This document shows, one piece after another, positions 35,971-45,047 of a stretch of DNA of 64,000 nt. Every line of letters starts with the position of its first letter. The first letter of the stretch is position 1. This DNA comes from Actinomycetales bacterium (GTDB taxonomy: Bacteria > Actinomycetota > Actinomycetes > Mycobacteriales > Micromonosporaceae). The stretch lies in the NCBI GenBank assembly GCA_002919305.1, contig PKFB01000021.1, forward strand, positions 124,001 to 188,000. Reading direction: 5' to 3'. The notes under the pieces were generated by a model that saw only the letters and a list, made by a program, of their open reading frames with translations, was not told the origin of the DNA and did not search any database. Position numbers and translations under genes: made by a program.

Positions 35971-37299
35971 ATGCTCCTGTGGCCTGATGTCCATGAATCG
36001 GACCACGAGCTCAGCGCCGATATTGGACCTCGGGTATTCCAACTCCGTCTACGCCGTAACCTGACGCAACAACAGCTCGCCGAACCACGATACACCCGCA
36101 GTTATGTCTCCTCTGTGGAATCCGGCCGGCGAACTCCCTCACTAGCCGCCATCTCGCACTTTGCCGGGAAGTTGGGAGTAACCCCTGAGGAGCTCCTTAC
36201 TGGTCGGCCACCCCATCTGATCCCCACGCTACAAGCGGATTTGACCGCTGCCCGACGCGCACTGGCATGTGGAATCACGCAACGAGCGACCGCGCTCTAT
36301 ACCTCAGTGCTTTGCCGGGCCACCCGACACCGAATGCGGTTGTGGGAGGCTCGGGCGCGCTGTGGCCTAGGAGAGGTGGCCCTGTATCGAGATGACATTT
36401 CCGCCGCCGAGGCGCATCTTTCCGACGCCGCCGCCCGCTTGACGGGCTACCCCGTCACCACACGCGCCCCGGTCACCGCCCAGCAGGCCTACTGCCTGTT
36501 CCGCTCCGGCGCGTTAAGCGACGCGGTCGCGCTCGCCGAAACCACGCTACGCACGGTGCGTGAGGAAGCCGGGCAACACGCCGACGCCGAGACGCAGCTG
36601 CTGGTGGTGCTGTTCACCATGTACCTCGAGATGGGCTCCCCCCTCCGTGCGGCGGACACCATCCGCAGCATTCGAGCATTGCTGCCGCACCTGCAGGATC
36701 CAGAGCTGCGGGCACGCGCGTACCTGCTGTCGGCAGGCACCGTGCCGTCCCACGACGACACGGAACGGGCAGCCGCTGAACAGGCGCTGTCGATCGCGCG
36801 TACCCTGTACGGCCGCCTTGGCTTCTTGACCGATGTTGGTCGATGTCACTGGAGCCACGGTCGGCTGCTGAACCGGGCCGGAAAACGCTCCGAGGCTATA
36901 GCGCAGCTGAGTAAGGCGCGGGAGATCTTCGTGGTGACCCGCTCCGCTCAGGACCTCATGGGAACTACCATCGAACTGGCGGAGGCGTACCGGCTCCATG
37001 GCGAGTTACCTCAGGCCCGCAGGCTCGCCGATGAGGCGCTGACTCTCCTGAAGGAACACGGCGATGTTGCGGATTGGGCGCGGGCACACCGGTTACGCGG
37101 TCTGATCGCCAAAGACAGCGGGGATCCCGACGCGGTGCGATGGTTACACCGGGCCGTGACGCTCTATGGCCGGCTCGGTGCCCGTCTCGAACTGGCGGTG
37201 ACATGCCGAATGCTGGGAGATGTGTTGTTCGAAAACGGTGCCCTGATCGACGCGGGTGAGATCATGCGCCACGGCTTGCGCGCCCTGGAGCCCTCCTGA
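35971..37299 (+). CDS. XRE-family regulator with TPR domain (copy 2)
   Basis: A 442-aa paralogue of the divergent neighbour. The helix-turn-helix is at about 20-80 (VFQLRLRRNLTQQQLAEPRY, then SSVESGRRTPSLAAI), and TPR helices follow to the end. The ATG at 35971 lacks a good ribosome site, and TACACT 13 bp upstream might be a -10 box for a nearly leaderless message. Conserved HTH residues are intact, so both copies should bind DNA, perhaps the same operators. Confidence 0.86.
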   Translation: MLLWPDVHESDHELSADIGPRVFQLRLRRNLTQQQLAEPRYTRSYVSSVESGRRTPSLAAISHFAGKLGVTPEELLTGRPPHLIPTLQADLTAARRALACGITQRATALYTSVLCRATRHRMRLWEARARCGLGEVALYRDDISAAEAHLSDAAARLTGYPVTTRAPVTAQQAYCLFRSGALSDAVALAETTLRTVREEAGQHADAETQLLVVLFTMYLEMGSPLRAADTIRSIRALLPHLQDPELRARAYLLSAGTVPSHDDTERAAAEQALSIARTLYGRLGFLTDVGRCHWSHGRLLNRAGKRSEAIAQLSKAREIFVVTRSAQDLMGTTIELAEAYRLHGELPQARRLADEALTLLKEHGDVADWARAHRLRGLIAKDSGDPDAVRWLHRAVTLYGRLGARLELAVTCRMLGDVLFENGALIDAGEIMRHGLRALEPS

Positions 37300-37580
37300 T
37301 CTCCTTCTCCACCGCGAGCATGACCGCTCGCCCGCGTCCTGACGCCCATCTCAGTCTGCGTAAGTAGCCCTGGGTCCTGGAGAGTGCCGGCGTCGTTCCT
37401 GCGGAGCCTGGTTCCTTGTGACTAGCCGAAGCGGTGACGCGACACCCACGGTGTGAGCTGGCTCTCGGTGCCGCCACGCCAGCTCACACCGGCCCGCGCG
37501 GCCTCGTCCTTGAGGCGGGACGACACATCCCGGGTACGTCCCCGTGGGCGTACCCAGACGACTGGGAAGGAGCGCCTCCC

Positions 37581-38771
37581 ATGACACGCGGGCACGGCGA
37601 CCATCACATCGTAGTTCTCGGCGCCGGGTACTCCGGGCTCTTCGCGGCCCTGGGGTTGGCCCGGCGGACTCGTCAACTAGGCACCCGGATCACGCTGGTC
37701 AACCCCTCCGACACGCTCACGGAGCGGGTGCGGATGCATCAGATAGCGACCGGCCAGACCCTCGCCGAGTATCGAATCCCCGACATCATCGCCGGTACCG
37801 GGATCACGTTCGTTCAAGATCGAGCCAGGGCCCTGGACCCGACGGCGCAGCACATCATCCTGGATTGGGCTGATCAGGCCCTCACCTACGACACCCTGGT
37901 GTACGCCATCGGCAGCGTCGCGGACTCCCGCACCGTGCCGGGCGTCGCCGCCCACGCGTACACCCTCGATGATGTGCCGGCTGCCCAACGCCTGGCCAAC
38001 CGTCTGGCCCAGCTCCCCGACGGCGCTCCTGTCGTGGTGGCTGGCGCCGGCTTGACCGGCGTCGAGTTGGCATCCGAAATCGCGGAGTCTCACCCTCGGT
38101 TGCGGGTCCGCTTGCTGAGCCGCACCGAACCTGGCTGGACGCTGAACAAACGGGCGCGGGCGTACCTGCAAAGGGCCCTGGAACGGCTCGGTGTGGAGAT
38201 CCGGGCCGGGGTCGAGATCACCAAGGTGCTGCCAGAGGCGGTCGAACTCGCCGATGGTGAACTCGTCAACTCGGCCGCCACGGCATGGACCACCGGTTTC
38301 GTCTCCTCTCCCCTCGCCGCAAAAGCCGGTCTGACCGTTGACGCCATCGGACGCATCGTGGTGGACAACACGCTTCGATCGGTATCGCATCCATCGGTGC
38401 ATGCCATCGGGGACGCGGCCGCGGTCCGGCAAGCGTGGGGCATGCTCTACAGCACCTGCCAAAGTGGAATACCTACCGCGGCGTACACCGCTGGGGCCAT
38501 CGCTCGACTGCTCAAAGGGAAGAAACTCCGGCCGTTCCGGTTCGGCTACAGCTACCAACCCATCAGTCTGGGACGGCGGGACGGGGTGGTTCAGTTCACC
38601 AAACCCGATAGGACCCCGGTACGTTGGTACCTGTCGGGCAGGCCTGCGGCCCGCTTCAAGGAAGCCGTCACCTCAAGCCCACTGTTGGCCTACCGATTGG
38701 CCAAGCGGTTCGCCATCCCAGCCGGATTAATCATGCGGCCGGATGTTGGGTTTCGGTGGTCGGCGAGCTGA
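37581..38771 (+). CDS. FAD-dependent pyridine nucleotide oxidoreductase, NDH-2-like
   Basis: A 396-aa flavoprotein. The FAD Rossmann motif is VVLGAGYSGLFAAL, the NAD(P) motif VVVAGAGLTGVELASE, and the second FAD motif VHAIGDAAAV. It resembles type II NADH dehydrogenases and related quinone reductases that act at the membrane face. The ATG start at 37581 follows GGAAGGAG. It is convergent with a SigJ-like ECF sigma gene, and similar FAD oxidoreductase/sigma pairs are common in actinomycetes. No membrane span is obvious. Confidence 0.9.
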   Translation: MTRGHGDHHIVVLGAGYSGLFAALGLARRTRQLGTRITLVNPSDTLTERVRMHQIATGQTLAEYRIPDIIAGTGITFVQDRARALDPTAQHIILDWADQALTYDTLVYAIGSVADSRTVPGVAAHAYTLDDVPAAQRLANRLAQLPDGAPVVVAGAGLTGVELASEIAESHPRLRVRLLSRTEPGWTLNKRARAYLQRALERLGVEIRAGVEITKVLPEAVELADGELVNSAATAWTTGFVSSPLAAKAGLTVDAIGRIVVDNTLRSVSHPSVHAIGDAAAVRQAWGMLYSTCQSGIPTAAYTAGAIARLLKGKKLRPFRFGYSYQPISLGRRDGVVQFTKPDRTPVRWYLSGRPAARFKEAVTSSPLLAYRLAKRFAIPAGLIMRPDVGFRWSAS

Positions 38772-38812
38772 CCCGCACCGGACCGCCATGTGGTGAGCGA
38801 ACCGCCTGAGGT

Positions 38813-39712
38813 CTACCGGATGGGCCGAACAGCCACCACACCGGCCAGCTTCTCCGGATTGCTTACCACATAGAGCGCCTCGATCCGGCCGTCGCGGACA
38901 CCGAAGGTGAGCGCGGCGGCCGGATCGCTACCCGAGAAGATCAGGGCTCCCGGCCGGCCGTTGAGGTCGACCACGCGGATACTCATGTCAGGCGGCAGGC
39001 GCCGAGAGAACGTGAGCAGCGCGTGAACCACAAGCTCGCTGCCGATGATCGGCTTGCGCGGCGCGGGCGCCAATCCACCACCGTCGGCGACCAGTTTGAC
39101 GTCCGGGGCCAAAAGCGCCATGAGCGCGGCGATGTCTCCACCCTCGGCTGCCGTGAAGAACGCCTCGGTGACCTGCATCAGGGTCCGCCGGTCAACGTCA
39201 TACCGCCGTTGACCGCTGTGAATGTGCCGACGAGCCCGGTAGGCGGTTTGGCGTACGGCGTCCTCTCCTCGGTCTATGAAGCGGGCAATCTCCGCATAGG
39301 AATATCCGAACACGTCATGTAACACCAGGACCGCGCGCTCCAACGGAGTCAGGTTCTCCATCAGGAGCAGCACCGCGGTGGAGACCGAGTCGGCCCGGAC
39401 CACATCCTCGGCGATATCGGGAGCGGTCAAAACCGGTTCCGGCAGCCAGGGGCCGATGTAAGACTCACGTTGCTTCTGGGCGCCGCGGAGTCGATCAATC
39501 GCCAGCCGGGTGACCACCCGTACCAGATACGCCTCGGGGTCGGACACTGTGGCCACATCAACCCGGCTCCACCGCAGCCAGGCTTCCTGGACGACGTCTT
39601 CGGCGTCGACGTACCGTCCCAGGAGCCGATAGGCGACGCCCCGCAGCAGATCACGGCAGCGCTCGAAAAGCTTTTCCCGGTCCGATCGCTCTACCGACGC
39701 CGGTTCCGCCAT
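38813..39712 (-). CDS. ECF RNA polymerase sigma factor, SigJ-like with SnoaL-type C-terminal domain
   Basis: A 299-aa sigma factor. Region 2 is at about 13-80 (FERCRDLLRGVAYRLLGRYVDAEDVVQEAWLRW, split in the usual helices), and region 4 at about 130-180 (VLVLHDVFGYSYAEIARFI). A NTF2/SnoaL-like domain follows (about 190-295) in place of a separate anti-sigma factor, as in SigJ and the ECF41 group, where the extension tunes activity. ATG start at 39712. The genetic partner is probably the adjacent oxidoreductase. Confidence 0.9.
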   Translation of the reverse strand: MAEPASVERSDREKLFERCRDLLRGVAYRLLGRYVDAEDVVQEAWLRWSRVDVATVSDPEAYLVRVVTRLAIDRLRGAQKQRESYIGPWLPEPVLTAPDIAEDVVRADSVSTAVLLLMENLTPLERAVLVLHDVFGYSYAEIARFIDRGEDAVRQTAYRARRHIHSGQRRYDVDRRTLMQVTEAFFTAAEGGDIAALMALLAPDVKLVADGGGLAPAPRKPIIGSELVVHALLTFSRRLPPDMSIRVVDLNGRPGALIFSGSDPAAALTFGVRDGRIEALYVVSNPEKLAGVVAVRPIR

Positions 39713-39941
39713 GGCCTCCCTCCCCTGGCCCTGGGCCCGGCCAGCATACCGCTGGGTCGTCCGGCCTCCTCATGCTCTCTCAATCACCACTGGCCGCCTT
39801 TCTAGGCAACTGGCGTAATGTCCATACCGTGACGAATTATTCTCTCGCCCGTTACCCCTTCTGGGGATCACCGGCTGCTCATCACCCCTGTCCGAGCACC
39901 GGTGAAACGTGAGTGTTCAGACCCTCACGACGGGAGACGAC

Positions 39942-40361
39942 ATGATTCGATACCGAGGCGTCAGATACCGGCGCGCCATGATCATCCTGGTCGCGCTCGG
40001 GCTGTTCGTTCTGCTTCCGGCCAGCGGTGGGGAAGCGGTCACCACGACGCAGTCACCCAGCGCGCTGACCCTCACTCTCGCTCAGGGCCCGAATGCGGAT
40101 CCGGTTCTGCGTGCCGTGCAGTTGCGCTGCGACCCCCATGGAGGTGACCACCCGAACACCGCCCGCGCCTGCCAGCAGATCGCCCTCGTCGAAGGTGACT
40201 TCACACGGCTGCGGGGTGAAAGCGGCATGTGCACTCTGCAGTACCAGCCGGTCACGGTCACCGCGTCAGGGACCTGGCGAGGCGAGTTGGTCTCATATCA
40301 GGAGACGTTCTCCAACCACTGCACCTTGCTTCGGACCCGCGGTGTCGTCTTCGATTTCTAA
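39942..40361 (+). CDS. Secreted subtilisin inhibitor-like (SSI family) protein
   Basis: A 139-aa exported protein. The signal peptide is at about 1-33 (RRAMIILVALGLFVLLPASGGEA). The mature domain shows the SSI pattern: four Cys in two disulfides (LRCDPHGGDHPNTARACQQI; MCTLQYQPVTV; NHCTLL), the Gly-Trp strand SGTWRGELV, and the terminal VVFDF. SSI proteins inhibit serine proteases such as subtilisin or transglutaminase-activating proteases in Streptomyces. The reactive-site P1 lies between the second and third Cys and is not the usual CMYDP type here (CTLQY precedes). ATG start after CGGGAGA. Confidence 0.88.
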   Translation: MIRYRGVRYRRAMIILVALGLFVLLPASGGEAVTTTQSPSALTLTLAQGPNADPVLRAVQLRCDPHGGDHPNTARACQQIALVEGDFTRLRGESGMCTLQYQPVTVTASGTWRGELVSYQETFSNHCTLLRTRGVVFDF

Positions 40362-40503
40362 CTATTCTCACTGACGGTCTCACTCGTCCCACACGAGGAG
40401 TAAATGGATGTGAGTCCGTTTTACGTTCTCCTTGGGACGAGCCGCGTACGCCACCCGAGGCCGGTTAGGCTCTCCGCGCGGGTGAAAGCCACAGCGCGGG
40501 GAG

Positions 40504-42525
40504 GTGGCTGGTCCAGTGGCGGCGGCGGCGGTGGCGTTCTGCGCGGCGGTGGTGTTCTGCCTCGTAGCCTCAGCCTTCGCCCTACGCCCCGCCTCTGACG
40601 CCGTCGCCCCGCTTCGGCTCGCCATCATCCGGGCGAGTCTGGTCCTGGGCGGGTACGCCGTCGTCAGCCTCGAAGTGCTGAGCCTGGTGGGCGCCTTGAC
40701 CGGGACCGGTGTGGCGGTCGTATGGACAGCGGCCGTGGTGCTGACGGCGGGCGCCGCCGCGTTCCGGTACCGACGGGACGCATCCAGCTCCGCCACCGCT
40801 CCCGCAACCCCCCGCCGGTCACCATGGACGACGGCATGGCCGGAGCTGAACGGTCTGTGGCGCCGATTACGCCGACTGGGGTGGTTAGAGCGATTACTCA
40901 TCGCCGGCTTGGCCCTGTTAACCCTGCTGGAGTTACTCGTCGCTCTCGTCGCCGAACCGAACACCTACGATTCCCAGACCTACCACCTGCCCAAAGTGGA
41001 GCGCTGGGTCCACCAGGGCTCCCTGGAATTCTTCCCCACCGGGATCCACCGGCAAATCACTCACGCTCCCGGCGCCGAATACCTGCTGGTGTATCCGCGT
41101 CTGGTCACCGGTGGAGACGCCCTGCACAACCTGCTTCAGTGGGCCGCCCTGATCGGCTGCCTGCTGGCCGTGTCCCGGATCGCCGCCCAGCTCGGTGCCA
41201 CCGCCCGTGGACAGCTCATCGCCGCTGCTGTCGCCGGCACCGCGCCGATGGCGGTCTTACAAGCCACCAGCACCCAGACCGATCTGGTGGTGGCGGCCTG
41301 GCTGCTGGCCGGCGCCACTCTCGTCGTTGACGGCCTCCTCCGGCCAGCCACTCTCGACGTCATTCCTCTCCTTGGCCTGGCCACCGGGCTGACCGCCTTA
41401 ACCAAGGCGACCGGCTTGCTGGGGTTGAGCGCCCTGCTGGTGGTGTGGGGTCTGGCCCAACTCCGTTTTGTTTTTCAGCGCCGTTCCCGTCCGGTCGTCG
41501 GAGTGGCCCAGGTAGCGGCCTGGTCAGTGACGGTGATCGCGGTGGGCTTGGTCATAGCCGGCCCCTACCTGTGGCGTTCGTACACCGAATGGGGGCATGT
41601 CCTGGGACCGGAGTACCTGCGGGAGTCCCAAACTTTGCAGCGTCACGACCCAGGCGCCCTGGTGATCAACGCGCTCCGCTGGTGCCTCAGCGTGATGATC
41701 ACGCCGTGGCACGACCTGAACTACGCCCTGGTCTCCATCGGGCTGGATCTGTCCGCATGGCTCGGGGTGGATCCGGAGGATCCCTCAATCACCTTCCCCG
41801 GCAGCCGGGTGGGGGATTCCTGGTACCTGCTGGATGAGGATCACGCCTCCTATCCGCTGCAGTCCTTGTTGGCCTTCCTTGGTTTGGTCGCGGGTCTGTA
41901 CGGGCGTCGGGTTCCCGGCCGCCGGGGGTACGCGGTGGCGGTGCTGGCCATGCTGGTGGCGTTCTGGGTGACCCTGAGATGGCAGACCTGGGGCAGCCGC
42001 CTGGTACTGCCCGTGCTGATCTTGTGTGCTCCCTTGGCGGGGGTGTGGCTCGATCGGGTCCTGCGAGGAGTGGGCCGGACCCGGCCTCACCGGTGGGCGC
42101 TGCCGGTGGTGTCGGTGCTGGTGGCGGCGTTAGGGGTGTCAGGTCTGCACGCGCTCGCGGTGGGTGAGCCCAGGCCCTTGCTCGGCGCCCACTCCGTCCT
42201 CACCGCCGATGAGTGGGAGACCCGGTTCGTCCACCATCCCCACTGGCAGGAGCTATACCAGTGGGCCGCCGATGAGGTACGCGCGTCAGGAGCTGAACGG
42301 GTCGGCATCGTTGAACACCCCGACGCCTGGGAGTACCCGTGGTGGTTGCTGCTGGGTGATCTGGAGCTGGTGCCGTTGCAGTCGGCCCTACCCCATCATC
42401 CTCCCGAATCCCCCGACACCGTCGACGCGCTGGTCTGCGTCAGCTCACCCGCCTGGTGTGAGGATCTGGCCCCGGACGGCTGGACGGTCCGCTACCGGGG
42501 TGAGGTGGGGATCGCTCTCCCGTAG
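40504..42525 (+). CDS. GT39-like polytopic membrane glycosyltransferase
   Basis: A 673-aa integral membrane protein with about 10-12 hydrophobic spans. The first extracytoplasmic loop has NTYDSQTYHLPKVERWVHQG, the Asp-containing segment typical of ArnT/PMT-type GT-C transferases, which use polyprenyl-phosphate sugars. The last 120 residues are soluble and extracytoplasmic. GTG 40504 is taken as the start; GTG 40516 has a better spacing to GGGGAGG. Acceptor and sugar are unknown. No cell-wall or capsule cluster is next to it. Confidence 0.82.
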   Translation: MAGPVAAAAVAFCAAVVFCLVASAFALRPASDAVAPLRLAIIRASLVLGGYAVVSLEVLSLVGALTGTGVAVVWTAAVVLTAGAAAFRYRRDASSSATAPATPRRSPWTTAWPELNGLWRRLRRLGWLERLLIAGLALLTLLELLVALVAEPNTYDSQTYHLPKVERWVHQGSLEFFPTGIHRQITHAPGAEYLLVYPRLVTGGDALHNLLQWAALIGCLLAVSRIAAQLGATARGQLIAAAVAGTAPMAVLQATSTQTDLVVAAWLLAGATLVVDGLLRPATLDVIPLLGLATGLTALTKATGLLGLSALLVVWGLAQLRFVFQRRSRPVVGVAQVAAWSVTVIAVGLVIAGPYLWRSYTEWGHVLGPEYLRESQTLQRHDPGALVINALRWCLSVMITPWHDLNYALVSIGLDLSAWLGVDPEDPSITFPGSRVGDSWYLLDEDHASYPLQSLLAFLGLVAGLYGRRVPGRRGYAVAVLAMLVAFWVTLRWQTWGSRLVLPVLILCAPLAGVWLDRVLRGVGRTRPHRWALPVVSVLVAALGVSGLHALAVGEPRPLLGAHSVLTADEWETRFVHHPHWQELYQWAADEVRASGAERVGIVEHPDAWEYPWWLLLGDLELVPLQSALPHHPPESPDTVDALVCVSSPAWCEDLAPDGWTVRYRGEVGIALP

Positions 42526-42901
42526 AGCCGCAGCCTTAAGCAGCCTTAAAAGGGGTAGTGGCCTTAAAAGGCATACCAGTCACCGTGCCGCAGTCACACT
42601 GGACGGCACCGCCACACGCAACGGCCCTAAAAGTCCAGTCACCGGGTCCGGTGCCCCAGGATCACCGGACCCTGACCACACTCGATGCTCTGGCTTTGGG
42701 GGTCGCCCCGCCCTGGTTCACCCCCTCGGCCCTGATGGAGAATCTCGGTATTATTCGGCGCTCTGACGCCGAAGGAGCGCGCTGCACTCCCCTCCATGTC
42801 ACCCATTTGAGGCTTGCCGCCCCTCCCCACCCGGGTTTTTCTCCTTCGACGCCGCGCCTTATGCGACATTCGCCGCCCTCAGAAGGCGTCATCAGAAGAC
42901 C
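42526..42901. other. Intergenic region with CCTTAAAAG-type repeats and hairpin
   Basis: Between two convergent genes. It contains repeated CCTTAA/CCTTAAAAG words at 42532-42570 and a hairpin TTCGGCG-CTCTGA-CGCCGAA at 42754-42773. No gene is convincing; some ORFs exist on both strands without codon bias. Confidence 0.4.
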
Positions 42902-43879
42902 TCATCGGGAGGAGTCGAGTTCGACGGGGACGGCGACCACGTCCACGAAGGCGCCTCGCCGCAGAGCGGTGATCGGAAGCCGACTGCCGATCGCCCGGGC
43001 GAGCATCAATCGCTGCAACGCCTGTGGGGTCTCCACAGGACGTCCCCCTGCCGAGACGATCGTGTCGCCCAGGTACAGCCCAGCCTCTCCCGCCGGACTG
43101 CCTGGGATCACCTCCACGACACGCAACCCGGTGCGCTGTCCGAGACGCTGGGCGATCGCAGGCGGCAACGGCACCGGCACCCCCGCCACCCCGAGGAAGG
43201 CGCGGCGGACCTTTCCGTTGGAGATCAGTTCGCTGATGATCCAGCGGGTGGTGCTGTTGATGGGGACCGCCAACCCCAACCCGTAACCAGCCACTGCGGT
43301 GTTGATCCCAATTACCCGACCGGCGGAGTCACTCAACGCTCCACCGGAGTTTCCCGGATTGAGGGCGGCGTCGGTCTGGATGACGTCGTCGATGAGCCGA
43401 ACATGCCGGCCATCCCTGGCCGGGAGTGAGCGCCCGAGGGCGCTGACCACTCCGGCGGTCACCGAACCGGCTAAACCCATCGGGCTACCGACCGCGACCA
43501 CCAACTGCCCCACGCGCAGCCGGTCGGCGTCGCCGAGTTCAGCCGCGGGTGCCGCGCCGGCTCGGGTACGCAGCACCGCAAGGTCGGAGAGGGGGTCGGT
43601 GCCGATCACGCTGAATGAGGCCTCGGTGCCGTCCCCGAACGCCGCTGTCCCACCCGACGCGTGGGAGACGACGTGGGCGCTGGTGAGCAGCAGCCCATCA
43701 TCGGTGAACATCACCGCTGATCCGGCTCCCGTTCCGCGCGGGGTCCGCACGGCCAGACTCGCCACCGAGGGGAGGATCCGGGCGGCGACGGTGGACACGA
43801 TCCGGCTGTAGGCGTCGAGGGCGTCAGCCTCATCGGGCTGGAGGTTGTCAGGACGGCCCGTATCAGTGGAGCTACTCAT
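42902..43879 (-). CDS. HtrA/DegP-like trypsin-fold protease with PDZ domain, no export signal
   Basis: A 325-aa serine protease. The catalytic triad is H69 (TSAHVV), D99 (DPLSDLAVLR) and S178 (NPGNSGGAL), followed by a PDZ domain (about 235-320; VIPGSPAGEAGLYLGDTIVSAGG). Actinobacterial HtrA proteins usually have a membrane anchor. Here there is none, so the enzyme may be cytoplasmic or tethered by partners. ATG start at 43879. Confidence 0.9.
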   Translation of the reverse strand: MSSSTDTGRPDNLQPDEADALDAYSRIVSTVAARILPSVASLAVRTPRGTGAGSAVMFTDDGLLLTSAHVVSHASGGTAAFGDGTEASFSVIGTDPLSDLAVLRTRAGAAPAAELGDADRLRVGQLVVAVGSPMGLAGSVTAGVVSALGRSLPARDGRHVRLIDDVIQTDAALNPGNSGGALSDSAGRVIGINTAVAGYGLGLAVPINSTTRWIISELISNGKVRRAFLGVAGVPVPLPPAIAQRLGQRTGLRVVEVIPGSPAGEAGLYLGDTIVSAGGRPVETPQALQRLMLARAIGSRLPITALRRGAFVDVVAVPVELDSSR

Positions 43880-43945
43880 GACTTCCAGAACACGCCCGCA
43901 GGTCTTAAATACGCCCGTTTTGGTTTCTCTCTGAGCGAAAAGGGA

Positions 43946-43993
43946 GGGGTACGCGGATGCCGAGGTGGCGAGGTCGACGCGGCCGCGTACCCC
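43946..43993. repeat. 11-bp inverted repeat upstream of the HtrA-like gene
   Basis: GGGGTACGCGG and CCGCGTACCCC with a 26-nt spacer, between divergently placed regulatory sequences of the HtrA-like gene and the TetR 3' end. It might be a terminator of the TetR gene or an operator. Confidence 0.4.
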
Positions 43994-44142
43994 TGGAGTG
44001 ACAGAAAGCCACAGAAAAAGCGGTTCGCGCAGGATTGGGATGCGATCAGTCCGACGCGATCAGCCCGGTCATGTTGGCGGCCGTGCCACGAACGCACCGC
44101 TACCGCGTATGCGTCGGTGACGGGGTCGACGACGGTCAGCGG

Positions 44143-44778
44143 TCAGGGCTGCGACGGGGAGGCTAGTGGACGCCTGAATACCCCGGCGCGGGCCGCGGCC
44201 ACAGCGGCCTCGGCGGCACGATCGGCGGCGGCCTCATCGAGAGGGTACGCGGTGGTCAGTAGGCGGTAGTACAGCGGAGCGGAGACCGCGCGTACCACCT
44301 CACAAGGGTCGGTCCCCTCCGGGATCTCACCGCGTTCGATGGCTTGCTCGACGCAGGGCGCCCATTCCCGGATTCGGATGTCGTAGAAGCGGTGCAGGGC
44401 CTCGGCGGCCCGGGAGTCGCAGATGGCGGCGGCGATCACCGCCTTGAACAGGGCCCCCTGTCGAGGGTCGGCGAGGGTGCGCTGGACCAGCCGGGCGTGC
44501 GCCTGCATGTCACTGAGCAGGGAGCCGGTCTCGGTGCGCGGCAGGGACTGCGCGGCCATCTCTAGCAGCATGTCGGCCATCAGGCGGGTGACCGTCCCCC
44601 ACCGTCGGTAGACGGTCGTCTTCCCTACCCCCGCGCGGCGGGCGATGTCGGTGAGGTCAAGCCGTGAAAACCCCACCTCGATCAGCGCGTCCTCAGCTGC
44701 TCGTAGCACCGCCGCCCGTACCCGCGCGGTACGCCCGCCAGGCCGAATGGTTCCCGGCTCCGCACGCTCAGAACCCAT
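44143..44778 (-). CDS. TetR/AcrR-family transcriptional regulator
   Basis: A 211-aa repressor. The N-terminal helix-turn-helix is at about 16-65 (LTDIARRAGVGKTTVYRRWGT), and the helical ligand-binding C-terminus is of the TetR_C_11 kind. ATG start at 44778. It is divergent from the aldo/keto reductase gene, with a perfect inverted repeat between them (44829-44854), so it probably represses itself and the reductase. The ligand is unknown. Confidence 0.9.
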   Translation of the reverse strand: MGSERAEPGTIRPGGRTARVRAAVLRAAEDALIEVGFSRLDLTDIARRAGVGKTTVYRRWGTVTRLMADMLLEMAAQSLPRTETGSLLSDMQAHARLVQRTLADPRQGALFKAVIAAAICDSRAAEALHRFYDIRIREWAPCVEQAIERGEIPEGTDPCEVVRAVSAPLYYRLLTTAYPLDEAAADRAAEAAVAAARAGVFRRPLASPSQP

Positions 44779-44828
44779 AACGGGTCTCCAGTTTCATTAG
44801 CTCCCCTACTCTGCTACCGTGGTAAGCG

Positions 44829-44854
44829 GTTAACGGGACTACAGACCCGTTAAC
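44829..44854. promoter_or_regulatory. Inverted repeat, probable TetR operator
   Basis: GTTAACGGG and CCCGTTAAC, perfect 9-bp arms around 8 bp (44838-44845). It lies 50 bp upstream of the TetR start and about 195 bp upstream of the reductase start. A half-site AACGGGTCT recurs close to the TetR start. Confidence 0.6.
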
Positions 44855-45047
44855 AATATGTTTAGCGTACCCACCAGTGTCCGTACCCGCCGCTGACCTG
44901 CGTAGGCGACCACCCGGGATTCCACCCCCTCGGGCAGACGTCACCGCGGCTTAACGACGGGTGAGGACTCGGCGTGGAGTGACGCATTAACCGACGACGG
45001 CACGTCATAGGCGGCGTGGTCGCTTGGTCGTCACGGAAGGACTCAAC

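Noticed and set aside
37677-38558. Minus-strand frame of 293 codons opposite the FAD oxidoreductase
   Set aside because: Shadow frame. The oxidoreductase has both Rossmann motifs and a ribosome site.
42639-42892. Short minus-strand frames with Arg/Gly-rich product after the HtrA-like gene
   Set aside because: Low-complexity translation. The region is better explained as a terminator and repeat area.
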